A DNA stretch of 64,000 nucleotides. Origin: Mycobacterium shimoidei. Its GTDB lineage: Bacteria; Actinomycetota; Actinomycetes; Mycobacteriales; Mycobacteriaceae. Positions 9,360 to 20,103 of the stretch are shown one piece after another. How positions within the stretch are numbered: position 1 is the stretch's first letter; the number at the start of each line of letters is the position of its first letter. Below the pieces are notes generated by a model that did not search any database, had not been told where the DNA came from, and worked only from the letters and a program-made list of their open reading frames with translations. Location of the stretch: contig LQPU01000014.1 in assembly GCA_002101905.1 (NCBI GenBank), positions 1 through 64,000 of the forward strand, read 5' to 3'. Position numbers and translations under genes: made by a program.

Positions 9360-11213
9360 GTGGCATCGCCTTCGGCGCCGGTGCATCCTGCCCGCTATGT
9401 GTCGGTGTTTCTAGTCCTGCTCATCGGGGTGTACCTGCTGGTCTTCTTGACCGGGAACAAGCGCGCCGAACCCAAGCTGGGCATCGACCTGCAGGGCGGC
9501 ACCCGGGTCACCTTGACTGCCCGGACGCCGGATGGTTCCCGGCCGTCCCGCGATGCGTTGTCGCAGGCCCAGCAGATCATCAGCGCCCGGGTCAATGGAC
9601 TGGGCGTCTCGGGGTCCGAGGTCGTCATCGACGGCGACAATCTGGTGATCACGGTGCCCGGCAGCGACGGCAACGAGGCACGCAACCTGGGCCAGACCGC
9701 GCGACTGTATATCCGACCGGTGATCAACTCGCTGCCCGCGCAGTCCGGCGCCGAGCAGCCACGGAGACTGCCGCAGCCACCGCCCGGCAAGCAGCCGCCC
9801 GGAATGCCACCGCCCGGTGAGGCGCCCGGCGAGATCCCTGAAGCGCCCTCCGGGGAGTCGCCGACAGAGCCCGGGCTGCCGCTGTCGCCGGGTGGGCAGC
9901 CGGGACAAGCGCCCGAAGCGCCCCTGTCGCCGATCGGACCCGGCGACGTGTTCGGCACTGAGCCCGGCCCGGCCGAGTTGCCGACGCCCCCGGCGCAGCC
10001 GCGGCCATACCCGCAGGACCCACCGCCATCGCCGGCTCCGCCGCCCCCGCCGCCCGGCGAAGGGCCGCCGGTGCAACCAGGTCCGCCCGACCCGCGCAAG
10101 GACCTCGCCGAGCGCATCGCCAAGGAGAAGCAGTGGCGGCAGAGCACCAACAAAGGTGTGCAGTTCCTGGGTCTGCAATTTCAGGCCACCCGGTGCGATC
10201 AAGAGGACATCCTGGCCGGCAACGACGACCCGAAGCTGCCCTTGATCACCTGCGACAAAGACCACAAGGCGGCCTACCTGCTGGCGCCGTCGATCATCAG
10301 CGGCGACCAGATCCAAAACGCGACGTCCGGTCTGGACCAGCGCAGCGGCGGCTACGTCGTCGACCTGCAGTTCAAGAGCGGGGCGGCCAACACCTGGGCT
10401 GATTTCACCGCAGCTCACGTCGGCACCCAGACCGCTTTCACCCTGGACTCCCAAGTGGTGAGCGCACCGCAGATCCGCGAAGCCATCCCCGGCGGGCGAA
10501 CCCAGATCACCGGCGGCGACCCGCCGTTCACCGCCGACAGCGCGCGCCAGCTGGCCAACGTCCTCAAATATGGGTCGCTGCCGCTGTCCTTCGAATCCTC
10601 AGAAGCTGAAACCGTTTCGGCCACACTGGGTTTGACGTCTCTGCGGGCGGGCCTGATCGCCGGGGCGATCGGTTTGGCGCTGGTACTCGTGTACTCGCTG
10701 CTGTACTACCGGGTGCTCGGGCTGCTCACCGCGCTGTCGCTGGTGGCTTCGGGCGCGATGATTTTCGCGATCCTCGTCCTGCTGGGCCGCTACATCAACT
10801 ACACCCTGGACCTGGCCGGCATCGCGGGTTTGATCATCGGTATCGGGACGACGGCCGACTCGTTCGTGGTGTTCTTCGAGCGCATCAAAGACGAGATCCG
10901 CGAAGGGCGCTCGTTCCGCTCGGCCGTTCCGCGCGGGTGGGGGCGGGCCCGCAAGACGATCGTGTCGGGCAACGCCGTGACCTTCCTGGCCGCCGCGGTG
11001 CTGTACGTCCTGGCCATCGGCCAGGTGAAAGGCTTTGCATTCACCCTGGGGCTCACGACGGTCCTGGACCTCGTCGTGGTGTTCCTGATCACCTGGCCGC
11101 TGGTCTACGTGGCGTCCAAGTCACCGACGATGGCCAAGCCGGTCTACAACGGCTTGGGCGCGGTGCAGCAAGTCGCGCGCGAACGGCGAGCCGCGCACGT
11201 AGGACGGGGATAG
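9360..11213 (+). CDS. secD: Protein translocase subunit SecD
   Basis: A 617-residue inner-membrane subunit that uses the proton gradient to pull exported proteins through SecYEG. TM1 spans about residues 13-31, followed by the SecD signature GIDLQGGT at 41-48. The periplasmic head is interrupted by a Pro/Gly/Glu-rich insert at about 128-247, as seen in mycobacterial SecD but absent from most SecD proteins. The C-terminal part has about five helices starting near 428, with [16 protein letters not shown] as the conserved TM4 aspartate region. The GTG start follows GAGGAG. It ends four bases before the secF start, so the two are coupled. Confidence 0.96.
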   Translation: MASPSAPVHPARYVSVFLVLLIGVYLLVFLTGNKRAEPKLGIDLQGGTRVTLTARTPDGSRPSRDALSQAQQIISARVNGLGVSGSEVVIDGDNLVITVPGSDGNEARNLGQTARLYIRPVINSLPAQSGAEQPRRLPQPPPGKQPPGMPPPGEAPGEIPEAPSGESPTEPGLPLSPGGQPGQAPEAPLSPIGPGDVFGTEPGPAELPTPPAQPRPYPQDPPPSPAPPPPPPGEGPPVQPGPPDPRKDLAERIAKEKQWRQSTNKGVQFLGLQFQATRCDQEDILAGNDDPKLPLITCDKDHKAAYLLAPSIISGDQIQNATSGLDQRSGGYVVDLQFKSGAANTWADFTAAHVGTQTAFTLDSQVVSAPQIREAIPGGRTQITGGDPPFTADSARQLANVLKYGSLPLSFESSEAETVSATLGLTSLRAGLIAGAIGLALVLVYSLLYYRVLGLLTALSLVASGAMIFAILVLLGRYINYTLDLAGIAGLIIGIGTTADSFVVFFERIKDEIREGRSFRSAVPRGWGRARKTIVSGNAVTFLAAAVLYVLAIGQVKGFAFTLGLTTVLDLVVVFLITWPLVYVASKSPTMAKPVYNGLGAVQQVARERRAAHVGRG

Positions 11214-11217
11214 CGAA

Positions 11218-12450
11218 ATGGCTTCCAAATCAACCGAAGCGGTAGAACTCACCGAGTCCGACGCCGCGGTTTTGGACGACGAGACCAGCGCCCAACTGCC
11301 GCATCACAGCTTCTTGTCGCGGCTTTACACCGGCACCGGCGCGTTCGAGGTGATCGGCCGGCGGCGGATGTGGTACGTGATCAGTGGGGTGATCGTGGCG
11401 ATCTCGATCGCCGCGATCCTGGTGCGGGGGTTCACCTTCGGAATCGACTTCGCAGGCGGCACCAAGGTCTCGTTCCCGCGCGGCGACACCCAGGTCAGTC
11501 AGGTCGAAGACGTATTCCGCCAAACGCTCGGCAGCGGCCCGGAGTCGGTGGTGATCGTCGGCAGCGGCTCGTCGGCCACGGTGCAGATCCGCTCCGAACA
11601 CCTCACCAACGAACAAACCGAGCAGCTGCGCAACGCGCTGTTCGACAAATTCCAACCCAAAGGCCCCGACGGCAAACCCAGCAAGCAGGCCATCAGCGAC
11701 TCGGCGGTGTCGTCGACCTGGGGTGGCCAGATCACCAAGAAGGCAGTGATCGCGCTGGTGGTGTTCTTGGTGCTGGTGTCCCTTTACATCACCGTCCGCT
11801 ACGAGCGCTACATGGCGATCTCGGCCCTGGCCTCGCTGGTTTTCGACCTGGTCGTCACCGCCGGTGTCTACGCGCTGGTCGGCTTCGAGGTGACTCCGGC
11901 CACCGTGATCGGGTTCCTGACCATTCTGGGCTTCTCCGTCTATGACAGTGTCATCGTGTTCGACAAGGTCGAAGAGAACACCCACGGCTTCCAGCACACC
12001 ACCCGCCGCACCTACGCTGAGTGGGCCAACCTGGCGGTCAACCAGACCTTCATGCGGTCGATCAACACCAGCCTCATCTCGGTGCTGCCGGTGGTCGCGC
12101 TGCTGGTGGTGGCGGTATGGCTGCTGGGTGTGGGCACGCTCAAGGACCTGGCGCTGGTGCAGTTGGTGGGCATCATCGTCGGCACCTACTCGTCGATCTT
12201 CTTTGCCACCCCGCTACTGGTCACCCTGCGCGAACGCACTGAGCTGGTACGCACCCATACCCGCCGGGTGATGCGGCGCCGCAGCCCCGCCAAGTCCGCC
12301 AGCAAGGCCGCCGAGCCCACCTCAGAGTCAGCATCCGCCGGCGACGAGCCGAAAAAGATCACCGCCGCCAGCGCGCCCAGCAAGCCGGCCCCGGGTGCGC
12401 GGCCCGCCGGTGGTCGGCACGCACGTCCGACCGGCAAACGAAACAGGTGA
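11218..12450 (+). CDS. secF: Protein translocase subunit SecF
   Basis: A 410-residue partner of SecD. TM1 lies at about residues 55-73, followed by the signature GIDFAGGT near 75-82, a periplasmic domain, then five helices including GFSVYDSVIVFDKVEEN, which carries the conserved aspartate of proton-driven RND-like transporters. The last 60 residues are a soluble basic, Ala/Pro/Lys-rich tail typical of mycobacterial SecF. It sits between secD and a lipoprotein gene that starts six bases after the stop. Family identity is very secure. Confidence 0.96.
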   Translation: MASKSTEAVELTESDAAVLDDETSAQLPHHSFLSRLYTGTGAFEVIGRRRMWYVISGVIVAISIAAILVRGFTFGIDFAGGTKVSFPRGDTQVSQVEDVFRQTLGSGPESVVIVGSGSSATVQIRSEHLTNEQTEQLRNALFDKFQPKGPDGKPSKQAISDSAVSSTWGGQITKKAVIALVVFLVLVSLYITVRYERYMAISALASLVFDLVVTAGVYALVGFEVTPATVIGFLTILGFSVYDSVIVFDKVEENTHGFQHTTRRTYAEWANLAVNQTFMRSINTSLISVLPVVALLVVAVWLLGVGTLKDLALVQLVGIIVGTYSSIFFATPLLVTLRERTELVRTHTRRVMRRRSPAKSASKAAEPTSESASAGDEPKKITAASAPSKPAPGARPAGGRHARPTGKRNR

Positions 12451-12456
12451 AGCCCG

Positions 12457-14115
12457 ATGGCTGCCTGGCGTCGGCGCATCGCGGTGAGCTGGCTGGCAGC
12501 GATTACAGCGGCAGCTCCCTACGCCCTGACCGGATGTTCGGGCAGCGCGGTCGGACAGATCGATTACGCGGTCGACGGCGCGCTGGTCACCTATAACGCC
12601 AACACCGTCAACGGTGCCGCTTCCGCAGCGGCGCAGGCGTTCGCCCGCACCCTGACCGGGTTCGGCTATCACGGCCCCGACGGGCAGGTGGTCGCCGACC
12701 GGGACTTCGGCACCGTGTCGGTGGTGGGCGGTTCGCCGTTGGTGCTCGACTACCAAATCGCTGACAACGCAGTCTATTCCGACGGTAAGCCGATCAGCTG
12801 CGACGACTTGGTGCTGACCTGGGCGGCTCACTCTGGACGGTTTCCCGGTTTCGACGCCGCCAGCCGCGCCGGCTACATCGACGTCGCCGCGATCGACTGC
12901 CAGCCCGGGCAGAAGAAAGCCCGGGTGACGTTCGCGCCGGATCGCGGCATCGTCGACTACGACGAGCTGTTCACCGCGACCTCGATGATGCCGTCGCATG
13001 TCATTGCCCAGGAGCTGGGCATCTCCGAAGCCAACGTGACCACCGCGCTGTTGACCAAGAACATGCCGGTCGTCGACCGCATCGCGCAGGTATGGAACAC
13101 CACCTGGGATCTCAAACCCGACCTGGACACGAAGCATTTCCCGTCGTCGGGGCCGTACCGGATCGAATCAGTGTTGCGTGACGGCTCGGTAGTGCTGGTT
13201 GCCAACGACCGTTGGTGGGGCGCGAAGCCGCTGACCAAGCGGATCACGGTGTGGCCGCAGAAGGCCGACATCGCCGACCGGCTCAAGAACAAGAGCATCG
13301 ACGTCGCTGACGTCGCGGCGGGGTCATCGGGATCGGTGGTCACCCCGGACGACTACCGGCGTACGGATGCGCCGTCAGACGGCATTGTGCAGCTGATCTT
13401 CGGGTCGCGCGGCCGGTTCGCCGACACCGTCGTGCGCCGTGCGGTCGCATTGTGTACTCCGCGGGACCTGATCGCCCGCGACGCCGGGGTGCCGATCGCC
13501 AACGGGCGGCTGCACACGGCCGCCGAGGACGCCATTGGCCAGGCCGAAAATGTGCCCGCGGCAGCGCAATTCGACAAATCCGATCCCGAGGCGGCCCGTA
13601 CGACGTTGGGCGGAGCACCATTGACCGTGCGGATCGGGTATCGGGCGCCCAACGCGCGGCTGGCCGCCACCGTCGGCGCGATCGCCAAAGCCTGCGAGCC
13701 GGCCGGCATCACCGTCACCGACGTCACCTCGGAGACCACCGGGCCGCAGGCGTTGCGGGACGGACAGATCGACGTGCTGTTGGCCAGCACCGGCGGCGCC
13801 AGCGGCAGCGGATCGACCGGCTCGCCGGCGATGGACGCCTATACGCTGCACACCGCCAACGGCAACAATCTGCCCGGCTACAGCAACGAACAGATCGACG
13901 GGATCATCAGTGCGCTGGCGGTGTCGGCCGACCCTGCCGAGCTGGTGCGGCTGCTGGGGGAGAGCGGTCCGGTGTTGTGGGCCGACATGCCGACGCTGCC
14001 GCTGTACCGCCAACAGCGAACCCTGCTGGCGTCGAAGAAGATGTACGCCGTCGTCGGCAACCCCACCCGGTGGGGCGCCGGCTGGAACATGGACCGATGG
14101 GTGCTGGTGCGGTGA
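12457..14115 (+). CDS. Substrate-binding lipoprotein (family 5)
   Basis: A 552-residue exported lipoprotein with a signal sequence ending in the lipobox ALTGC (lipidated Cys27). The body follows the extracellular solute-binding protein family 5 plan (DppA/OppA-like), with motifs such as [14 protein letters not shown] and the late WGAGWNMD. Such proteins capture peptides or other small molecules for ABC importers. No permease or ATPase gene is adjacent, so the transporter partner is unknown; the conserved link to secDF and apt is the same as for Rv2585c. It overlaps the apt start by four bases (GTGA), indicating translational coupling. Confidence 0.88.
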   Translation: MAAWRRRIAVSWLAAITAAAPYALTGCSGSAVGQIDYAVDGALVTYNANTVNGAASAAAQAFARTLTGFGYHGPDGQVVADRDFGTVSVVGGSPLVLDYQIADNAVYSDGKPISCDDLVLTWAAHSGRFPGFDAASRAGYIDVAAIDCQPGQKKARVTFAPDRGIVDYDELFTATSMMPSHVIAQELGISEANVTTALLTKNMPVVDRIAQVWNTTWDLKPDLDTKHFPSSGPYRIESVLRDGSVVLVANDRWWGAKPLTKRITVWPQKADIADRLKNKSIDVADVAAGSSGSVVTPDDYRRTDAPSDGIVQLIFGSRGRFADTVVRRAVALCTPRDLIARDAGVPIANGRLHTAAEDAIGQAENVPAAAQFDKSDPEAARTTLGGAPLTVRIGYRAPNARLAATVGAIAKACEPAGITVTDVTSETTGPQALRDGQIDVLLASTGGASGSGSTGSPAMDAYTLHTANGNNLPGYSNEQIDGIISALAVSADPAELVRLLGESGPVLWADMPTLPLYRQQRTLLASKKMYAVVGNPTRWGAGWNMDRWVLVR

Positions 14116-14636
14116 CTTCGGTCTCCGAGCTTGTCGCGTCCTTGACCCGGGAGGTATCCGACTTCCCTACGGCGGGCATCGAATTCAAAGACCTCACTCC
14201 GCTGTTCGCTGATCGCCATGGGCTCGCGGTGGTCACCGAGGCGCTGGCCGAGGTGGCCGCCGGGGCCGACCTGATAGCAGGTATCGACGCCCGCGGCTTC
14301 GTGGTGGGCGGGGCCGTCGCGGCCCGGCTGGGCACCGGAATGCTGGCCATTCGGAAGGGCGGCAAGCTGCCGCCGCCGGTGCTCGGCGAAACCTACGACC
14401 TGGAATACGGCAGCGCCACCCTGGAGATCCCCGCCGACGGCATCGAGCTGGCCGGCCGCAGCGTGGTCATCGTCGACGACGTGCTGGCCACCGGGGGGAC
14501 GCTGGCGGCGGCTTCCCGGTTGCTCGAGCACAGCGGCGCCCGGGTGACGGCGGTTGCGGTGGTACTGGAGCTGGCTGCCCAGGGTGGTCGCGAGCTGCTG
14601 GCGCCGCTGCCGGTCCACAGCTTGCGGCGGGTATGA
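14112..14636 (+). CDS. apt: Adenine phosphoribosyltransferase
   Basis: A 174-residue cytoplasmic enzyme that makes AMP from adenine and PRPP in purine salvage. The PRPP loop [13 protein letters not shown] lies at residues 118-130, and [16 protein letters not shown] near the N-terminus is characteristic of Apt. The GTG at 14112 shares four bases with the stop of the lipoprotein gene. It sits directly before rel, the conserved mycobacterial secDF-apt-rel cluster, which places purine salvage next to (p)ppGpp metabolism. Length is normal for the family. Confidence 0.95.
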   Translation: MTSVSELVASLTREVSDFPTAGIEFKDLTPLFADRHGLAVVTEALAEVAAGADLIAGIDARGFVVGGAVAARLGTGMLAIRKGGKLPPPVLGETYDLEYGSATLEIPADGIELAGRSVVIVDDVLATGGTLAAASRLLEHSGARVTAVAVVLELAAQGGRELLAPLPVHSLRRV

Positions 14637-14667
14637 GCGATATCCTGGGAGATCGGAGGTGACGAAC

Positions 14668-17025
14668 GTGGCGGATGACCAGCGCACGGCCCTGCAGACG
14701 CCGACTGAGCCGTTCCCGGTCCCGGACGCCCTGCCGGCCGAGTCTCGGGTCGGCCTGAAGACCTCCACCAGCGCGTCGCGGCGGGTGCGGGCCCGCTTGG
14801 CGCGCCGGATGACCTCCCAGCGCAGCACGGTCAGCCCGGTGCTCGAGCCGCTGGTGGCGGTGCACCGCAAGATCCATCCCAAGGCGGACTTGTCGCCGTT
14901 GCAGCGGGCCTACGAGGTCGCCGAGAAACGCCACGCCGACCAGTTGCGGCATTCCGGCGACCCCTACATCACCCACCCGGTCGCGGTGGCCAACATCCTG
15001 GCCGAGCTCGGTATGGACACCACCACGCTGGTCGCCGCGCTGCTGCACGACACCGTCGAGGACACCGGATACAGCCTGGAGCAGCTGTCAGAGGAATTCG
15101 GCGAGGAGGTAAGCCATCTCGTCGACGGGGTGACCAAGCTGGACCGGGTGGTGCTGGGCAGCGCCGCCGAGGGCGAGACGATCCGCAAGATGATCACCGC
15201 GATGGCGCGCGACCCGCGGGTGCTGGTGATCAAGGTGGCCGACCGGCTGCACAACATGCGCACGATGCGCTTCCTGCCGCCGGAAAAGCAGGTCCGCAAG
15301 GCCCGCGAAACGCTGGAAGTGATTGCCCCACTGGCGCATCGGCTGGGAATGGCCACCGTCAAGTGGGAACTCGAAGACTTGTCGTTTGCGATTCTGCACC
15401 CCAAGAAGTACGAGGAGATCGTGCGGCTGGTGGCCGGCCGGGCGCCGTCGCGCGACACCTACCTGGCAAAGGTGCGCGCCGAGATCGTCGCCAACCTCAA
15501 TGCCGCGAAGATCAGCGCGGTGGTCGAGGGCCGCCCCAAGCATTACTGGTCGATCTACCAGAAGATGATCGTCAAGGGCCGCGACTTCGACGACATCCAC
15601 GACCTGGTCGGGGTGCGCATCCTGTGTGACCAGATCCGAGACTGTTACGCCGCGGTGGGCGTGGTGCATTCGCTGTGGCAGCCGATGGCGGGCCGGTTCA
15701 AGGACTACATCGCCCAGCCGCGCTACGGCGTGTACCAGTCGCTGCACACCACCGTCGTCGGGCCGGAGGGCAAACCGCTGGAGGTGCAGATCCGCACCCG
15801 CGACATGCACCGCACCGCCGAATACGGCATCGCAGCACACTGGCGCTACAAGGAAGCCAAGGGCCGCAACGGAGTTCCGCATCCGCACGCCGCCGCCGAG
15901 ATCGACGACATGGCCTGGATGCGGCAACTCCTGGACTGGCAGCGAGAGGCCGCGGACCCCGGCGAGTTCCTCGAATCGCTGCGTTACGACCTTGCCGTCA
16001 AAGAGATCTTCGTGTTCACCCCCAAGGGTGACGTGATCACGCTGCCCGCCGGGTCCACGCCGGTGGACTTCGCCTACGCCGTGCACACCGAAGTCGGTCA
16101 CCGCTGCATCGGCGCGCGGGTCAACGGTCGGCTGGTGGCGCTGGAACGCAGGCTCGAAAACGGGGAAGTCGTCGAGGTTTTCACGTCCAAGGCGCCCAAC
16201 GCCGGGCCGTCGCGGGACTGGCAGCAGTTCGTGGTCTCGCCACGGGCCAAGGCGAAGATCCGGCAATGGTTCGCCAAAGAGCGCCGCGAGGAGGCGTTGG
16301 AGGCCGGCAAGGAGGCCATCGCCCGTGAGGTGCGACGCGGCGGACTTCCGTTGCAGCGCTTGGTCAGTGGCGGGTCGATGGCCGCGGTGGCCACCGAGCT
16401 TCATTACGCCGACGTGTCGGCACTCTACACCGCGATCGGTGAGGGACACGTCTCGGCCAAGCATGTCGTGCAACGACTGGTGGCCGAACTCGGCGGCATC
16501 GACCAGGCCGAGGAAGACCTCGCCGAGCGGTCCACTCCGGCGACCATGCTGCGGCGTCCGCGCAGCAGCGACGACGTCGGCGTCGCGGTGCCTGGCGCGG
16601 CGAACGTGCTGACCAAGCTGGCCAAGTGCTGCACCCCGGTGCCGGGCGATCAGATCATGGGATTCGTCACCCGCGGCGGCGGGGTGAGCGTGCACCGCAC
16701 CGACTGCACCAATGCCGCGTCATTGCAACAACAATCCGAGCGGATCATCGAAGTGCACTGGGCCCCCTCGCCGTCGTCGGTGTTCCTGGTGGCGATTCAG
16801 GTCGAGGCGCTCGACCGGCACCGGTTGCTCTCGGACATCACCCGCGTGCTTGCCGACGAGAAGGTGAACATCCTGTCGGCGTCGGTGACAACATCCGGTG
16901 ACCGGGTTGCGATCAGCCGGTTCACCTTCGAGATGGGCGACCCCAAGCACCTGGGGCACCTACTCGACGTGGTCCGCAACGTCGAAGGCGTCTACGACGT
17001 CTACCGGGTGACGTCCGCAGCGTAA
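14668..17025 (+). CDS. relA: Bifunctional (p)ppGpp synthetase/hydrolase Rel
   Basis: A 785-residue stringent-response enzyme that makes and degrades (p)ppGpp. The hydrolase domain carries THP near 102-104 and HDTVED at 127-132. The synthetase domain has [23 protein letters not shown] is the form found in bifunctional Rel rather than the acidic EFDD of monofunctional RelA. TGS (from [19 protein letters not shown]), zinc-finger-like (CCTPVPGD) and C-terminal ACT domains follow. The GTG at 14668 was chosen because GGAGG lies eight bases upstream at 14655-14659. It is the last gene of the operon and converges on ppiB. Confidence 0.96.
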   Translation: MADDQRTALQTPTEPFPVPDALPAESRVGLKTSTSASRRVRARLARRMTSQRSTVSPVLEPLVAVHRKIHPKADLSPLQRAYEVAEKRHADQLRHSGDPYITHPVAVANILAELGMDTTTLVAALLHDTVEDTGYSLEQLSEEFGEEVSHLVDGVTKLDRVVLGSAAEGETIRKMITAMARDPRVLVIKVADRLHNMRTMRFLPPEKQVRKARETLEVIAPLAHRLGMATVKWELEDLSFAILHPKKYEEIVRLVAGRAPSRDTYLAKVRAEIVANLNAAKISAVVEGRPKHYWSIYQKMIVKGRDFDDIHDLVGVRILCDQIRDCYAAVGVVHSLWQPMAGRFKDYIAQPRYGVYQSLHTTVVGPEGKPLEVQIRTRDMHRTAEYGIAAHWRYKEAKGRNGVPHPHAAAEIDDMAWMRQLLDWQREAADPGEFLESLRYDLAVKEIFVFTPKGDVITLPAGSTPVDFAYAVHTEVGHRCIGARVNGRLVALERRLENGEVVEVFTSKAPNAGPSRDWQQFVVSPRAKAKIRQWFAKERREEALEAGKEAIAREVRRGGLPLQRLVSGGSMAAVATELHYADVSALYTAIGEGHVSAKHVVQRLVAELGGIDQAEEDLAERSTPATMLRRPRSSDDVGVAVPGAANVLTKLAKCCTPVPGDQIMGFVTRGGGVSVHRTDCTNAASLQQQSERIIEVHWAPSPSSVFLVAIQVEALDRHRLLSDITRVLADEKVNILSASVTTSGDRVAISRFTFEMGDPKHLGHLLDVVRNVEGVYDVYRVTSAA

Positions 17026-17043
17026 CGTCTGCTCGCGCCGAAA

Positions 17044-17946
17044 TCAGTCCAGCAGCACCGATTTGATCGTGACTTCGGTCGCGGGTGCGCCGTCCTCGCC
17101 GCCGCCGGACACCCCGGCCTGGGCGATCTTGTCCAGCGTGGCCAGTCCGTCGTCTTGAATCGTGCCGAAAACGGTGTATTCGGGCGGTAATTGGGAGTCC
17201 TTGTACACCATGAAGAACTGGCTGCTGTTGGTGCCCGGGCCGGCGTTGGCCATCGCCAGCGTGCCCCGCGGGTAGATCACCGGATGATGCAGCGCCGGAT
17301 CGTCGGGCGCGTACTGATCGGTCGGGTATTCGTTGCCGAATTGGTAGCCCGGCCCCCCGGTGCCGTCACCCTTCGGGTCGCCACATTGCAGCACGCCGAG
17401 CGTCGGCGACGTCGTCAGCCGGTGGCATTTGGTGTCGTCGAAAAACCCCTGCTGGGCAAGGTTGGCGAAACTGTTGACCGTGCACGGCGATTTGGCGTTG
17501 TCCAGCAGCAGCCCGATCCTGCCCTCGCTGGTCACCATGCTGGCGCTGACGGTAGCCGGGTCGGTGGGCACCCGGCCGGTACGCGGCGGCTTCGCCGGCT
17601 TGCTGGCAAGTTCCGGTGACGGCGGATACAGGCAATTGGCGCCCACGTCGGCCGACGGCTTGAACGACGGCAGCGGCGGCAGTTGCGTGGGTTCGGCGGG
17701 GGCCGCGCTCGTGGTGGTCGAGTCCGCAGCGGCCGAGCTTTCGCCGGCGGCCGCCGTCGCTTTGTCGTTCTTGTTGTGGTTGGCGTACCAAACGCTGTAA
17801 CCGACCAGCGCGACGACGAGCAACGCGCCGATCGACCCGCCGACGATGGTCAGCAGACGGCGGCGACGAGCTTGCTGGGCCCGACGTTCCAGCTGCCGTT
17901 CGAGTTTGCGCTTGGCTGAAGCACGTCGCTGTTCGTTGGTCGGCAC
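17044..17946 (-). CDS. ppiB: Membrane-anchored cyclophilin-type PPIase
   Basis: A 300-residue protein with a highly basic N-terminal segment rich in Arg/Lys, one membrane helix at about residues 30-52, a Ser/Ala/Pro linker, then a cyclophilin peptidyl-prolyl isomerase domain. Cyclophilin motifs seen are GTLAMANAGPGTNSSQFFM and the late YTVFG. It should fold proteins outside the membrane. Some usual active-site residues around the first Arg are replaced, as in Rv2582. The GTG at 17946 has GAGGG upstream and matches the Rv2582 N-terminus; the frame stays open much further upstream without protein-like sequence. Divergent from the hydrolase gene at 18046. Confidence 0.92.
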   Translation of the reverse strand: MPTNEQRRASAKRKLERQLERRAQQARRRRLLTIVGGSIGALLVVALVGYSVWYANHNKNDKATAAAGESSAAADSTTTSAAPAEPTQLPPLPSFKPSADVGANCLYPPSPELASKPAKPPRTGRVPTDPATVSASMVTSEGRIGLLLDNAKSPCTVNSFANLAQQGFFDDTKCHRLTTSPTLGVLQCGDPKGDGTGGPGYQFGNEYPTDQYAPDDPALHHPVIYPRGTLAMANAGPGTNSSQFFMVYKDSQLPPEYTVFGTIQDDGLATLDKIAQAGVSGGGEDGAPATEVTIKSVLLD

Positions 17947-18045
17947 CGCCGATATCCCTCCCTGGTCGTTTGTCGTGTCCAGCACAGAGTGTGCCAGCTG
18001 ATGCTGAATACGGCTGGCGCGGTCCCTCGTGGGAAACTGGGAAGC

Positions 18046-18720
18046 GTGTTGATCTCCGCGTTTCCGGCCGGGCTGCTGGCGTGCAATTGCTATGTGCTGG
18101 CTCAGCGGCCCGGGGCAGACGCCATCGTCATCGATCCCGGCCAGCGGGCGATGGGCCAGCTGCGGCGCATCCTGGACGAGAATCGGCTGACCCCGGCGGC
18201 GGTGCTGTTGACCCATGGGCACATCGACCACATCTGGTCGGCCCAGAAGGTGTCCGACACCTTCGGCTGCCCGGCCTACATCCACCCCGAGGACCGGTTC
18301 ATGCTGACCGATCCGATCAAGGGCTTCGGCCCCAAGCTGGGCCAGCTGCTGATGCGGGCGATGTTCCGCGAGCCCAAGCAGGTCATCGAACTGGATCGCG
18401 ACGGCGACAAGATCGACCTGGCCGACATCACCGTCACCGTCGACCACACTCCCGGCCACACCCGCGGCTCGGTGTGCTTCCGGGTTACCGCCGATAGCCC
18501 GGTCGATGCCGAGGCGGTGTTCACCGGCGACACGCTGTTCCAGGGCTCAGTGGGCCGCACCGATCTGTTCGGCGGCAGCGGGCGCGACCTGTTGACCTCC
18601 ATCGTCGACAAGCTGCTGGTGCTCGACGACAAGACCGTGGTGCTGCCCGGACACGGCCCGCAGACCACGATCGGCGCCGAACGCCGGCACAACCCGTTCC
18701 TCGAAGGGCTGAGTGGGTGA
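18046..18720 (+). CDS. Glyoxalase II-type metallo-hydrolase
   Basis: A 224-residue metallo-beta-lactamase-fold hydrolase with the zinc motif THGHIDH at residues 56-62, later ligand regions [10 protein letters not shown] and FTGDTL, and PGHG near the end. It resembles glyoxalase II and related thioester hydrolases (Rv2581c has the same length). Physiological substrate is uncertain because mycobacteria use mycothiol rather than glutathione. The GTG at 18046 gives the Rv2581c N-terminus and follows GGGAA; an ATG at 17989 would add a tail reaching the divergent promoter. It overlaps the hisS start by four bases. Confidence 0.9.
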   Translation: MLISAFPAGLLACNCYVLAQRPGADAIVIDPGQRAMGQLRRILDENRLTPAAVLLTHGHIDHIWSAQKVSDTFGCPAYIHPEDRFMLTDPIKGFGPKLGQLLMRAMFREPKQVIELDRDGDKIDLADITVTVDHTPGHTRGSVCFRVTADSPVDAEAVFTGDTLFQGSVGRTDLFGGSGRDLLTSIVDKLLVLDDKTVVLPGHGPQTTIGAERRHNPFLEGLSG

Positions 18721-19979
18721 GCAGATTCTCAGCCCCTAAAGGAGTGCCGGATTACGTGCCGCCGGATTCGGTGCGGTTCGTCTCGGTGCGCGACGGCCTG
18801 CTCGAGGCCGCGCGCCGGGCCGGTTACAGCGACATCGAGTTGCCGATCTTCGAGGACACCGCGCTGTTCGCCCGTGGCGTGGGGGAGTCCACCGACGTCG
18901 TGTCGAAGGAGATGTACACCTTCGCCGATCGCGGTGACCGGTCGGTCACGCTGCGGCCGGAGGGCACCGCCGGGGTGGTGCGCGCGGTGATCGAGCACGG
19001 GCTGGACCGCGGGGTGCTGCCGGTCAAGCTGTGCTACGCCGGCCCGTTCTTTCGCTACGAACGACCGCAAGCCGGGCGCTATCGCCAGCTGCAGCAGGTC
19101 GGCGTGGAGGCGATCGGCGTCGACGACCCGGCGCTGGACGCCGAGGTGATCGCGGTAGCCGACGCCGGGTTCCGGTCGGTGGGGCTGGAAGGCTTCCGGC
19201 TGGAGATCACTTCGCTGGGTGACGACACCTGCCGCCCGCAATATCGAGAACTATTGCAGGAGTTCCTCTTTCAGCTCGACCTGGATCCTGAAACGCGAAA
19301 ACGCGCGGAGATCAATCCGATGCGGGTGCTCGACGACAAGCGCCCGGAGGTCCGGGCCATGACGGCCGATGCGCCGGTGATGCTCGACAACCTCTCCGAT
19401 TCGGCCAAGCAGCACTTCGAAACGGTGCTCGCGCACCTCGACGCGCTGGGCGTGCGCTATGTCATCAACCCGCGGATGGTGCGCGGGCTGGACTACTACA
19501 CCAAGACCACGTTCGAGTTCGTGCACGACGGGCTGGGCGCGCAGTCCGGCATCGGCGGCGGCGGTCGCTACGATGGGCTGATGAAAGAGCTTGGCGGACA
19601 AAATCTTTCGGGTATCGGCTTCGGCCTGGGCGTGGACCGCACCCTGTTGGCGCTGCAGGCCGAGGGCAAAGAAGTCGGCGTCAGGGCGCGCTGCGACGTG
19701 TTCGGCGTGCCGCTCGGCGAACAGGCCAAGCAGCGACTGGCCGTGCTGGCCGGGCGGCTGCGCGCCGCCGGTGTACGGGTAGATCTGGCGTATGGTGATC
19801 GCGGCCTCAAGGGTGCGATGCGCGCGGCCGACCGATCGAATGCGCGGATCGCACTGATCGCCGGTGACCGCGATATCGAGGCTGGCACTGTGGGCATCAA
19901 GGATCTGGCCAGCGGCGAGCAAGTGGACGTCGCCGCCGACGAGGTGGTCGCCGAGATCCTCTCCCGCCTCGCGCACTAA
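18717..19979 (+). CDS. hisS: Histidyl-tRNA synthetase
   Basis: A 420-residue class II synthetase that charges tRNA-His. Motif 2 is visible as [16 protein letters not shown], the histidine-specific region as [13 protein letters not shown], and [10 protein letters not shown] is motif 3. The C-terminal anticodon-binding domain follows from about residue 325. The GTG start shares GTGA with the preceding stop codon, so it is translated with the glyoxalase-like gene, as in other mycobacteria. Full family length, cytoplasmic. Confidence 0.96.
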   Translation: MSRFSAPKGVPDYVPPDSVRFVSVRDGLLEAARRAGYSDIELPIFEDTALFARGVGESTDVVSKEMYTFADRGDRSVTLRPEGTAGVVRAVIEHGLDRGVLPVKLCYAGPFFRYERPQAGRYRQLQQVGVEAIGVDDPALDAEVIAVADAGFRSVGLEGFRLEITSLGDDTCRPQYRELLQEFLFQLDLDPETRKRAEINPMRVLDDKRPEVRAMTADAPVMLDNLSDSAKQHFETVLAHLDALGVRYVINPRMVRGLDYYTKTTFEFVHDGLGAQSGIGGGGRYDGLMKELGGQNLSGIGFGLGVDRTLLALQAEGKEVGVRARCDVFGVPLGEQAKQRLAVLAGRLRAAGVRVDLAYGDRGLKGAMRAADRSNARIALIAGDRDIEAGTVGIKDLASGEQVDVAADEVVAEILSRLAH

Positions 19980-20006
19980 CCGCGCGCTAACCCAACAGCT
20001 CCGCCG

Positions 20007-20045
20007 GTCTTAGTAGAAAGTCTTAGTAAAAAATGAAAGCTTTCA
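20007..20045 (+). promoter_or_regulatory. Direct repeat plus palindrome before the GH5 gene
   Basis: GTCTTAGTA occurs at 20007-20015 and 20020-20028, 13 bases apart, and is followed by the perfect palindrome TGAAAGCTTTCA at 20034-20045. This AT-rich cluster ends about 58 bases before the start of the exported glycoside hydrolase. The arrangement looks like operator half-sites and a dyad at a promoter. The cognate regulator is unknown. Confidence 0.45.
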
Positions 20046-20103
20046 CACTATAGTCTCAGCCATATCCTCAGCGGCAACGCGGCACAGGAGGGTGCACCGA
20101 GAT

